A DNA stretch of 28,810 bases, taken from assembly GCA_002359185.1 (NCBI GenBank), contig DEML01000041.1:129534-158343 (forward strand). Direction: 5' to 3'. Source of the stretch: Planctomycetaceae bacterium UBA2671 (lineage in GTDB: Bacteria; Planctomycetota; Planctomycetia; Planctomycetales; Planctomycetaceae). This document shows positions 16,768 through 23,839 of this stretch, piece by piece. The notes under the pieces are model-generated. The model ran no database searches. It was not told the origin of the DNA and was given only the letters and a program-made list of their open reading frames with translations. The position numbers and the translations under genes are program-made. How positions within the stretch are numbered: the stretch's first letter is position 1; every line of letters starts with the position of its first letter.

Positions 16768-17703
16768 TCAAGCCGCTCGACTGATGGGTTGCTCCTGACT
16801 GACTGGGAATAAAACGGCCTGACTCTGCTTACAGAGTGCCAGAGTCGACTCGGCTAGTGTTGGCATCGCCACGCACAATTCACGACGAATCGCCAGCGTT
16901 TGCAAAGAAGATTCGCCGCAGCCAAAACTGAGTCGCTCCGCTTCGGTATAATGAGTTGTATTTGCACCGGAACCATACCAGCTAATTTCAAACTGCTGAG
17001 CCAGGCGGCGAGCGAATTGAATTCGGTTGACGCGTTCTGCGCCTGCGATGTGATAGAGACCGGTCAGATTTTCTTCAAAAGCCCGGCTCAGAATCGTTGC
17101 AAATTCGGATACGATAATCGGTGTCGCATAGCCAGGTTGTGACCATTGTGCGTTCACTTTACCTCGCAGCATCCCTTCGAGCATTTCTTCAATCCAGCCC
17201 ATGCTTTCCGAAGAATGATTCCAGCCGAACAGATGAGTACGAACAATCAACGATTCTGAAGAGACTGATTGAACCAGCTGTTCGAGTTTCAGTAATCGTT
17301 GCCCAATAATTGAAGTGCTATGCTCTTCGGAGGTTTCTTCATGGAACATCCACGGACCTGTCAGAACCGCATCACTACTGATCAGCGTAAACGGGATTTT
17401 CCGTTCGGCACAGGCATTGGCCAGTTCGGCTGAGGTCTGACATTGTTCTTCAGAACCGATAGTGGCTTGAGGATTCCAGGCGGAATCTCCGGCACTGGAA
17501 GCATCGATGAAGCGTTCCGGCTTTAAATCATCGAGCAATTTTCCGATCTGTTTTGTGACCGCTCCGCCTGAGAGAATTTCGCAGTTCGAAATTTCTGGAG
17601 CATTTCGTTCACAGATCCCAATCACCTGATGAGAACTGCTGAATGATTGTGCCAGATTGGAACCCGCAACTGTGTCGACACCGAAGATGATGAGTGTATT
17701 CAA
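16768..17703 (-). CDS. RmlD-like NAD(P)-binding protein with altered catalytic motif
   Basis: 311 aa from a TTG at 17703; this start is chosen because GGAGG lies seven bases upstream, inside the longer frame that begins at 17727. The order of elements follows extended SDRs of the RmlD (dTDP-4-dehydrorhamnose reductase) type: an N-terminal Rossmann strand (LIIFGVDTVAGSNLA), FTLISSDAVLTGP (the STDYVFDG position), then SLIVRTHLFGWN and TGLYHIAGAERVNRIQFARR. The nucleotide glycine motif is degenerate. Where the family has NVYGRSK, this protein reads SIIGQRL, so the catalytic Tyr and Lys appear lost. It may be a regulator or binding protein, or act by another mechanism. A rhamnose pathway role is not supported: no other rml genes are near. 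Confidence 0.85.
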   Translation of the reverse strand: MNTLIIFGVDTVAGSNLAQSFSSSHQVIGICERNAPEISNCEILSGGAVTKQIGKLLDDLKPERFIDASSAGDSAWNPQATIGSEEQCQTSAELANACAERKIPFTLISSDAVLTGPWMFHEETSEEHSTSIIGQRLLKLEQLVQSVSSESLIVRTHLFGWNHSSESMGWIEEMLEGMLRGKVNAQWSQPGYATPIIVSEFATILSRAFEENLTGLYHIAGAERVNRIQFARRLAQQFEISWYGSGANTTHYTEAERLSFGCGESSLQTLAIRRELCVAMPTLAESTLALCKQSQAVLFPVSQEQPISRAA

Positions 17704-18059
17704 GCGATAGCCTCCCTGCTTGTTCAAAACAGAAGCTCAGTAAGGATCCGGAGATCTCACGACAAACCCCTGCTCCGTATGATTAATTCCCCCTCCATGG
17801 GATACAGCCGTCGGTTTCATTCGTCAATTCCAACCGGCGATTGCATGCGTTTCATTGAACGCCCCGGGATTATAATCACGCCTTGCAATTTTTACCAAGA
17901 TCAATCTGCCAGCTTTTTTTAAGCAATTTGAGCGACATTTCTTCTCGTTACGTAGGTCTTTACATTTTGCGAATCATCTTAACCCGAGGCGTATGTTTTG
18001 AAGTTGCACACCTTTAAAACTGTAACTGAAGTTTTGTAGATCACAAAATACTTAAAGAA

Positions 18060-18090
18060 CCACGGATGGACACGGATCAGCACAGATTAC
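18060..18090. repeat. CACGGATGGACACGGAT-type dispersed repeat
   Basis: ACCACGGATGGACACGGATC followed by AGCACAGATT has the imperfect internal periodicity of a repeat often met between genes in planctomycetes and other environmental bacteria (recall, not searched). A reverse-oriented relative, CTGCATTAATCCGCGTTTAT, is at 21246-21265. Confidence 0.45.
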
Positions 18091-18304
18091 AGTGAATCAG
18101 TCAACTGCTTTTTCAGCACTGATCGAATACCTTCGCTTTCACAGAATCGAATATGACAAACATGGGCTAAAGTTCTAAGTGCATATTCAAAAATTCCCTT
18201 CAGCGTTCGGCAGGAGCAAATACAGCGTTTTAGGTTAGTTTATGTTCATGCGACTGCAGAAACCATTTGAAAATGGTCTAAGTGGTGGAACAGTATAAAT
18301 TTAA

Positions 18305-18391
18305 GCCACAGAGCACAGAGAGCACCGAGTTCTCAGAGATTTTCAGAGATGTCTCATGTTTACCCTCTGAGAACTCGGTGATCTCTGTGGC
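18305..18391. repeat. CACAGAG-type foldback repeat
   Basis: GCCACAGAG (18305-18313) pairs with CTCTGTGGC (18383-18391), and CACCGAGTTCTCAGAG (18323-18338) pairs perfectly with CTCTGAGAACTCGGTG (18365-18380). A single-stranded relative, ACCACAGAGGCACAGAGG, occurs at 23642-23659. It belongs to a widespread intergenic repeat type. Confidence 0.65.
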
Positions 18392-18501
18392 AAAATAAAA
18401 AATCAGGAGGCCTATTTTACAGATCTGGACTTAACATCTGACTGCAGTTTTACAAACTTCAGTTGTAATTTAAAAACTGGAAAAATGCGTTAATCGATCG
18501 T

Positions 18502-18596
18502 GCTACGGCTCTGTGAGCCGTGCATTGTGTGATCTTATTTACTACCAACGCTCAGGTAGTAAAAACGCTGAAAAACACGGCTCACAGAGCCGAGGC
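18502..18596. repeat. Inverted pair of ACGGCTCTGTGAGCCGT hairpins
   Basis: GCTACGGCTCTGTGAGCCGT (from 18502) faces CACGGCTCACAGAGCCG (from 18576), 19 of 21 positions complementary. Each unit folds alone (ACGGCT-CTGTG-AGCCGT). The layout of two outward-tailed hairpins resembles the GTAGGGT pairs. Confidence 0.7.
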
Positions 18597-18715
18597 ACAC
18601 TCGTGTTGATCAGGTTTTAATTCATTTCACGGCGGAACGTGCAACTTCAAAAAGCGTCAGCGAGGGGACAGTGTCCCATCCACACTTCTATAAGTCCTAA
18701 CATCAAAAAACCAGC

Positions 18716-19762
18716 TCACAATTGAAGCTGATGGTATGTCTTCAATCGATGCACGTAACATTGCAGGCGTGCCAGCAAAGATGTTCTGACTGATTCTTCT
18801 GTTGCGCTCAAGTAACGTTCCAGGCAGCCTGTGCTGCTCAGCAGCAGATTACTCAAATCGAATGTGAGCAGGCTGTCCCATTCGACAGGTTGTAGTGGTC
18901 GCACGGTTTGATATGCCTCCAATGCCGCTTGCCAGCCTTCGCTGTCATTGCCCAATACGCTTCCCAGGTATCGCGTCAGGTCGCAGGCGACACTGTCAGA
19001 AGATGATGCATTGATGTCGATGAGACCGCTGACTTGCCCATCTACCAACAGCAGATGCTCGCGCCACACATCCCGAAAAACCGGTAATACCGGACGTAAC
19101 TGCTGAGCCTGCATTTGTAAATTTTGCAAAACAACTGGCTTCCAAAGTTGCAATTGCAGTGACAGCTGATCGATCAGTTGCTGAAAATTTTCATCGATTA
19201 TCAACCTGTTTGGGTGAGACCGAAATGAGCCTTTCAACTCGTCATCCTGCTTATTCAACAGTCTCAAACGATATTGCAGAGACTCTGAATACCCCCAGCC
19301 CGCCTGCAGAATTCGCGGTTGCGAAATGACCGTCGGCATGTAGTTTGCACATGCATGATGACACTCTGCCAGGAATTTCATGGCGGAAGTCATCTGAGTT
19401 CGAGGAGGGGATTCGGAGTCGATCGGCTGCCCATTTAAAAAAGGCTCGATATGAGCCAGCCTAGTATTCCAACCGAACGAGAATTGATCCTGCAAATTTC
19501 GCAGGGGACCAGCCACGGGAATTGAAACATTGTGATTTAAAAACTCTGCCAACAGACCCAGTTCCTGAATTCGATCAGGACTGGTGAAGTTAGCAGGCCA
19601 GACACGCAGGGCATATTTTCCGGACAACGCCTCAAATGAGTAGACATCTGCTCCACTGAAACCTCCCGTCAATCGCTGCAATTTGCCAGCAATGGGCCGG
19701 TTCTCCGGTTTATATAACCGGAACATTTTTTCGATTTCAGAGACAGTTTTGGGCAAGTCCAT
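18716..19762 (-). CDS. Aminoglycoside-phosphotransferase-like kinase (APH/ChoK fold)
   Basis: 348 aa, cytoplasmic. The N-lobe shows LTGGFSGADVYSF as a glycine-type loop and a YALRVWP strand, where the usual ATP-anchoring Lys seems replaced by Arg53. The C-lobe has CHHACANYM and a loop FRDVWREHLLLVDGQVSGLI with Asp231, followed by Asp249 in LIDINAS and ACDLTRYLGSVLGND. The canonical HGDxxxxN loop is thus changed to RDVWREH: the Asp is kept, the Asn becomes His. Family members phosphorylate small hydroxylated substrates; the substrate here is unknown and antibiotic resistance should not be assumed. It is divergent from the secreted-protein gene at 19998. The ATG at 19762 has no clear Shine-Dalgarno site. 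Confidence 0.85.
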   Translation of the reverse strand: MDLPKTVSEIEKMFRLYKPENRPIAGKLQRLTGGFSGADVYSFEALSGKYALRVWPANFTSPDRIQELGLLAEFLNHNVSIPVAGPLRNLQDQFSFGWNTRLAHIEPFLNGQPIDSESPPRTQMTSAMKFLAECHHACANYMPTVISQPRILQAGWGYSESLQYRLRLLNKQDDELKGSFRSHPNRLIIDENFQQLIDQLSLQLQLWKPVVLQNLQMQAQQLRPVLPVFRDVWREHLLLVDGQVSGLIDINASSSDSVACDLTRYLGSVLGNDSEGWQAALEAYQTVRPLQPVEWDSLLTFDLSNLLLSSTGCLERYLSATEESVRTSLLARLQCYVHRLKTYHQLQL

Positions 19763-19869
19763 AGTTAATGATTGACTTTTCCAATTTGGAAGGTGTACAA
19801 CGAATAGAGAAAATACCGTTTAGAACGAATGCAATTTTAATTGTTCCGGCAAGAGGCTGAAACAGCTCA

Positions 19870-19938
19870 GATTTCCCGATTTGTATCAAGTTTCGGGAAA
19901 TCCTGAAAATGAGTAAATGATGAAACCGGGTTTCATCA
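19870..19938. promoter_or_regulatory. Two perfect hairpins in the divergent promoter region
   Basis: GATTTCCCGA (19870-19879) pairs with TCGGGAAATC (19893-19902), and TGATGAAACC (19918-19927) pairs with GGTTTCATCA (19929-19938) around a single central base. They lie in the 235-nt gap between the kinase-like gene (minus) and the secreted-protein gene (plus), the second one 60 nt before the start codon. The second has operator-like symmetry; the first could be an mRNA leader hairpin. Confidence 0.5.
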
Positions 19939-19997
19939 GGCTCTTTCATGAGGAAAGTGATCCACACCTGAGAATTCTTCACGACTGAGAGGAACCC

Positions 19998-20945
19998 ATG
20001 ACTAAGAGCATGAACCGATTGATGATGCTGGGAGTTTGCGGACTTCTGGCTGTAACCACGACCGCAACAGCAGAAGCGGGGATCATTCCCTGGACCTACA
20101 ACGCGATTTTCGGACCTGTCGGTTCGACCTTCGCCGCCCGTCCCACATACGGGTACGGAGCTAATTACGGTGCCAGCTATGGCGGGAACGCCTGCTGTGG
20201 CACGACTGCGAATTATTACTCCGCAGGTTACGCCCCTTACACAACAAATTATGGTTACACAACCAGCTATACGCCCTACTATGCAGGTTATGCTCCATAC
20301 ACGGCTGGTTATTCCGCATATGGCTGTAATAACTGCGGTACATGCAACTCATGCAATAATGGTTGCAACACCTGCGGCTACGGCTGTGCCACCAATTGCT
20401 GTAACAACTGTGCCAGTGGCGATTGCGGCACAGGCCTGACACCTGCTGCGGGCACAACCACAAATCCGACCAACAATAACTCACCGACTCCAACTACGAC
20501 CTTCAAGTCGACTGAGCCAACTGTGAATCCCAATGCTGGCGAAAATACGAATAACAATTCGAACAGCAATCCGAACTACGAACCTTCCAATAACGATAGT
20601 GGGTTTGAAATGCCGGAGCGGGAAAAGAAAACTGAGGACAACAACGCTCCTCCGTTCAACTTCAACAGCAGCCGGGACGCATTGAAAGTTCCTTCAGCCC
20701 CAATGGTTCCTGTGGAACAGGTTAACCCAGAACCGACTCAACTGGAAGAATTCCGGGCTCCACGATTGGACCTCATCCCTGCACCAGTTGCAGTGGATGA
20801 CTCTCAAATCAGCTGGTCTGTGACGAAAGCTCCAACTCGAGTTGCCCGAAACGCTCGCTACAGCATTCCAACTGTCGCGCGATATACACCTGCTCAATTG
20901 AACGAACTCGTTCCACCAATGCCAATTCAGGTTGCTGAAAAATAA
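19998..20945 (+). CDS. Secreted Tyr/Cys/Asn-rich low-complexity protein
   Basis: 315 aa. GAGAGG five bases before the ATG at 19998 supports the start. A signal peptide (core about 8-24, cleavage near AEA-G27) indicates export. Residues about 45-105 are Gly/Tyr/Ala-rich with repeats such as YAPYTTNYGYTTSYTPYYAG and YAPYTAGYSAYG. Residues about 105-145 are packed with Cys and Asn (CNNCGTCNSCNNGCNTCGYG). Then come Asn/Thr/Pro-rich linkers and a conserved-looking C-terminus from about 235. No enzymatic domain was seen. Cys-rich wall or surface proteins are known in planctomycetes, and disulfide or tyrosine cross-linking is a reasonable but unproven guess. A strong terminator follows, so it is probably expressed alone and well. 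Confidence 0.88.
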   Translation: MTKSMNRLMMLGVCGLLAVTTTATAEAGIIPWTYNAIFGPVGSTFAARPTYGYGANYGASYGGNACCGTTANYYSAGYAPYTTNYGYTTSYTPYYAGYAPYTAGYSAYGCNNCGTCNSCNNGCNTCGYGCATNCCNNCASGDCGTGLTPAAGTTTNPTNNNSPTPTTTFKSTEPTVNPNAGENTNNNSNSNPNYEPSNNDSGFEMPEREKKTEDNNAPPFNFNSSRDALKVPSAPMVPVEQVNPEPTQLEEFRAPRLDLIPAPVAVDDSQISWSVTKAPTRVARNARYSIPTVARYTPAQLNELVPPMPIQVAEK

Positions 20946-20971
20946 TCCAGCTTGTACTTGGAAATGAATTC

Positions 20972-21007
20972 AAAAAAGGGATGCTCATCACGGGCATCCC
21001 TTTTTTT
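20972..21007 (+). terminator. Strong intrinsic terminator of the secreted-protein gene
   Basis: GGGATGC (20978-20984) pairs with GCATCCC (20994-21000) around a 9-nt loop, with an A-run before and T7 after. It starts 27 nt after the stop codon, and the flanking A/T runs make it work in both directions. Confidence 0.93.
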
Positions 21008-21066
21008 GCGACTCTTTTTAGTTGATTCTTCAAGGATTTTCGTGGCAAAACGTTGTTTTCAGGATA

Positions 21067-21103
21067 GCCCCGAAAGATTCTTTCTGGGCGGCACAGCCGT
21101 AAG
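21067..21103. repeat. Third copy of the RAYT-flanking CCCCGAAAG repeat
   Basis: GCCCCGAAAGATTCTTTCTG then GGCGGCACAGCCGTA matches the inverted repeat around the transposase gene (27171-27205) except for about two substitutions. One substitution weakens the hairpin (CTTTCTGG for CTTTCGGG). It lies about 6.1 kb from the RAYT gene. Confidence 0.85.
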
Positions 21104-21287
21104 AAGCCTGTGAGAAATTCAATCCTCAAACGTAAGGCCTCTTGTGGACTTCGTCCACCCGGACAGCGGAGCTATCCGGGCTATCCTGAATCCAAGTTAA
21201 TCACTCATTCAAATTGACCTGTAAATGAAGTCGGATAGAAAATCTCTGCATTAATCCGCGTTTATCTGCGGTTCTTCGCTTCAGCGG

Positions 21288-21444
21288 GGTGGCTGGGGTC
21301 GTAGCGTAGCGAAGCCCCCAGAATGTTGATGAAGCCTGGGGGCTCCTGGCCTTTATACACAAGTCTGTTGGATTTCCAAGAAGGTGTAGGTCAGGCACTG
21401 CCTGACCTACAGGGCTTCGTCACTCCGGTTCGACCCCAGCCACC
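21288..21444. repeat. GGTGGCTGGGG foldback with nested palindromes
   Basis: GGTGGCTGGGGTCG (21288-21301) is the exact reverse complement of CGACCCCAGCCACC (21431-21444). Inside, AGCCCCCAG (21313-21321) pairs with CTGGGGGCT (21336-21344), and TGTAGGTCAGGC-ACT-GCCTGACCTACA (21385-21411) is a perfect 12-bp hairpin that may be a separate element inserted into the first. A partial relative is at 28761-28810. Confidence 0.8.
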
Positions 21445-21549
21445 AGTCGTAACCAGGGCCATTCGCTGGCGCTTCTGACCCTGCCACCCGTCGCAATTCT
21501 CACAACTGTCGAGAGATGACTGAAACCTACGAGTTGATCAGATTAACTT

Positions 21550-21640
21550 GTAGGGTCCGCTGTGCGGACCAGGTTGTGGTCTCGATGAATTCATGACATG
21601 TTGCAAGCTCAAGAGAATTGGTCCGCACAGCGGACCCTAC
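21550..21640. repeat. Second inverted pair of GTAGGGTCCGC hairpin repeats
   Basis: Exact 21-mers at 21550-21570 and, reversed, 21620-21640, spacer 49 nt, identical to the units at 59-79 and 131-151. The right unit ends 10 nt past the stop of the minus-strand monooxygenase gene. Confidence 0.88.
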
Positions 21641-21650
21641 AGCTACAGCT

Positions 21651-23171
21651 TCACTTCAGTTCAAAGGCATTATGTTTGACCGACCTCGTTTCCCACCAGT
21701 AGCGGATCGGTGCACCGGACCAGTTGTTGACGATGTTGCCGGTTTGATTAGTGTACCAGTTGCCGCAATCTTCGTTCCAGACCAGCTTGCCGAGGTCAGA
21801 CTGCAGTTTCTGATCGAACTGATCGACGGCTGATTCCGTCACCTCAATCGTACCGGCTTGCTTTTTCTGCATCAGTTTGAGGCTGTTCATGATCAGTTTG
21901 ACCTGACATTCGATCATGAAGATGATGGAATTATGTCCCAGGTTGGTATTGGGTCCGTAAAGCATGAAGAAGTTAGGGAAGCCGTGAACCATCACGCCGT
22001 ACCAGGTTTTGGGTCGGGCTTGCCAGGCGGTATTGATATCCAGATCGTTTCGACCAATCACTTTCATCGGCGAGAGAAACTCGGTCGATTTGAATCCGGT
22101 TGCATAGACAACTGCATCGACGGGATATTGTTCCTCACCGGCGATAACGCCATCTGCGGTCAGTGATGTCACGCCTTGATCGACGACTTCGACATTTTCC
22201 CGTCCCAGGCATTGCAGATAATCATCGGAAAGTAAGACTCGTTTACAGCCAGCCGGGTATTTGGGGATGACTGTTCGCCACAGTTTTTTGGGCGTTCGCT
22301 CCCGCATTTTCTTGAGCAGCCAGTGTCGAAAATTCTTATTCAGAACACTGTTTCGTCGGTACAGTTTGATTCGGTATTCATGTCGCCAGAAAAGCCAGGA
22401 TCGATACAGCCGGGCATAGCCGGGGATCCAGCGGAAGCAGGCGGTTTTTAGTCCCGAGTAGGTGTGATCGTTTCTAGGGGCGATGTAATTGGCAGATCGC
22501 TGAAAGATGTAGGTTTGCTTTGTCACTTTCGAGATTTCGGGAATCAGCTGAATGGCTGAGGCTCCGTTCCCGATCACCGCGACTTTCTTGTCCTGAAAAT
22601 CAAATTCGTGGTTCCATCGAGCGGAGTGAAATTGGGGGCCTTCAAACTGATCGGCTCCCGGCAGATTGGGAATACTGGGCCGGTTCAGCTGGCCGACACT
22701 ACTGATGAAGATATTTGCAGTGAGAGTTTCGCCCGATTCAAGCTCAATGTTCCATAGTCCAGACGTTTCATCAAATCGAGCTTCCTGGACCGTTTCGCCA
22801 AATCGGGTGATCGAGGAAAGATCAAATCGATGAGCGGTCTCTTTGAAATACTCAAGTAACTCGGGCTGCAGAGCATACAGGCGGGACCAGTTGGATTTGA
22901 GAGCAAACGAGAACGAGTACAGCATGGCCGGGACATCGCAACCGCAGCCGGGATAACTGTTTTCCAGCCAGGTTCCGCCGAAATCGTTCGATTTTTCAAG
23001 GATGGTGACGGACCGATAACCTGCCCGCTTCAGCTGAATCGCCATGCAGATGCCACTGACACCCGCCCCCACAATCACAATGGAGGGCTGCCCTGATTTT
23101 GAACTCCCTTCTGGCCCGTTTCCCGTCACTTCATTCCTCAATTGTTCAGCTACCGTGACCTGATTATTCAT
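21651..23171 (-). CDS. Baeyer-Villiger-type flavin monooxygenase
   Basis: 506 aa. FAD-binding GAGVSG (35-40) and FGGTW near 64-68, the class B fingerprint FxGxxxHxxxW at 176-186 (FEGPQFHSARW), an NADPH-binding GNGASA (201-206) and the ATGFKSTEF segment all agree with FAD- and NADPH-dependent class B monooxygenases. These insert oxygen into ketones or hydroxylate heteroatoms using O2. The substrate cannot be told. No membrane segment or signal peptide, so probably cytoplasmic. No alcohol dehydrogenase or esterase lies beside it, as is frequent in ketone catabolic clusters, so the pathway is unknown. The ATG at 23171 gives a 30-residue polar leader before the FAD strand. Confidence 0.93.
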   Translation of the reverse strand: MNNQVTVAEQLRNEVTGNGPEGSSKSGQPSIVIVGAGVSGICMAIQLKRAGYRSVTILEKSNDFGGTWLENSYPGCGCDVPAMLYSFSFALKSNWSRLYALQPELLEYFKETAHRFDLSSITRFGETVQEARFDETSGLWNIELESGETLTANIFISSVGQLNRPSIPNLPGADQFEGPQFHSARWNHEFDFQDKKVAVIGNGASAIQLIPEISKVTKQTYIFQRSANYIAPRNDHTYSGLKTACFRWIPGYARLYRSWLFWRHEYRIKLYRRNSVLNKNFRHWLLKKMRERTPKKLWRTVIPKYPAGCKRVLLSDDYLQCLGRENVEVVDQGVTSLTADGVIAGEEQYPVDAVVYATGFKSTEFLSPMKVIGRNDLDINTAWQARPKTWYGVMVHGFPNFFMLYGPNTNLGHNSIIFMIECQVKLIMNSLKLMQKKQAGTIEVTESAVDQFDQKLQSDLGKLVWNEDCGNWYTNQTGNIVNNWSGAPIRYWWETRSVKHNAFELK

Positions 23172-23320
23172 CCCATCATCAAACGCTGGAAATGATAACT
23201 GAGAACTCGGCCACTTAAAACTGGCAACCTCGAATTGCAGCTGATTTCATCAGGATCAAAAAATCGGATGGCAAATAAATCTACATGAAATTGTATATTT
23301 ATTTCCTGTCGATTGGAAAG

Positions 23321-23596
23321 TCACTTTGATAATGATTTCATGGATCCCAAAGTGAAGCAGATTAAAGCGGAAGAAATCATGCTAAGTACGAATAAAGTCA
23401 ATAGACATGTCGTTACAGGCATGTAGATCAGGTGAGTCTCGGTGTCGATCCCGAAGTCGCCATCGACATAGGTGAATGTGAAGAGGATTTGATTTCCAGA
23501 GAGGCCGAGTGATCCCGTAAGATACAGAATCAGGAAGGTGCCTGATATCAGGCCCATGAGGATCAGGAATGTCGTGACAAAAAGATGACTTTTCAC
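23321..23596 (-). CDS. Small two-TM membrane protein of unknown function
   Basis: 91 aa from a GTG at 23596. Two hydrophobic stretches (about residues 4-27 and 57-83) flank a polar loop FTYVDGDFGIDTETHL that probably faces the periplasm. No family was recognised. The start codon is GTG with no clear Shine-Dalgarno site, so the gene is plausible rather than certain. It sits between the monooxygenase and sulfatase genes on the same strand, with gaps of 149 and 243 nt. Confidence 0.5.
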   Translation of the reverse strand: MKSHLFVTTFLILMGLISGTFLILYLTGSLGLSGNQILFTFTYVDGDFGIDTETHLIYMPVTTCLLTLFVLSMISSALICFTLGSMKSLSK

Positions 23597-23641
23597 AGCT
23601 GCTCGATTTGAAAATGGAAATCGTGAATGATTTTTGTTGAA

Positions 23642-23668
23642 ACCACAGAGGCACAGAGGACACAGAGA
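23642..23668. repeat. CACAGAGG-type dispersed repeat
   Basis: ACCACAGAGGCACAGAGG then ACACAGAG is a direct relative of the CACAGAG foldback at 18305-18391. It lies just upstream of the small membrane protein gene, in a 243-nt gap otherwise without visible features. Confidence 0.55.
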
Positions 23669-23839
23669 ATTTTTAAATGTCAGTTTATCCTCATGAGGAT
23701 TGTCGGTTGTTAGTCTTTGTTTGTTTCAGGAGAAAACACTGTTGTTCTATGAATTTGTGGATTCTGCGAATAACATCGAATCATGCTCAAGCATGGCACC
23801 CAACGGATGTTGGTGTGAGCATTGTCAAACTGACTGAAT

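Larger units (their letters stand above)
17996..18652. repeat. 656-bp segment bounded by a perfect 14-bp inverted repeat
   Basis: TTTTGAAGTTGCAC (17996-18009) is the exact reverse complement of GTGCAACTTCAAAA (18639-18652). Just inside the left end, ACTGAAGTTTTGTA recurs inverted near 18450-18465 (TACAAACTTCAGT). No coding frame lies between. It could be a decayed non-autonomous element, but no target-site duplication was established. Confidence 0.35.
17704..18715. other. 1-kb gene-free region with dispersed repeats
   Basis: No convincing ORF. It contains a 14-bp inverted repeat delimiting 17996-18652, a CACGGATGGACACGGAT-type repeat (18060-18090), a CACAGAG-type foldback (18305-18391) and an ACGGCTCTGTG hairpin pair (18502-18596), all listed separately. 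It lies between two minus-strand genes. Confidence 0.6.
20946..21650. other. 705-nt gene-free nest of hairpin repeats
   Basis: After the terminator come, in order: an 11-bp inverted repeat CAGGATAGCCC (21060-21070) / GGGCTATCCTG (21178-21188); a CCCCGAAAG-type copy (21067-21103) inside it; hairpins GTGGAC-TTC-GTCCAC (21144-21158) and CCCGGA...TCCGGG (21158-21180); a CTGCATTAATCCGCG repeat (21246-); the GGTGGCTGGGG foldback (21288-21444) with an inner palindrome; and the GTAGGGTCCGC pair (21550-21640). No credible ORF is present. Confidence 0.75.

Noticed and set aside
18716..19762. Aminoglycoside resistance gene
   Set aside because: Only the broad APH/choline kinase fold is visible and the catalytic loop differs; no substrate can be claimed.
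20946..21650. CRISPR array
   Set aside because: The repeats are different palindromic families with irregular spacing and no uniform repeat-spacer pattern or cas gene.
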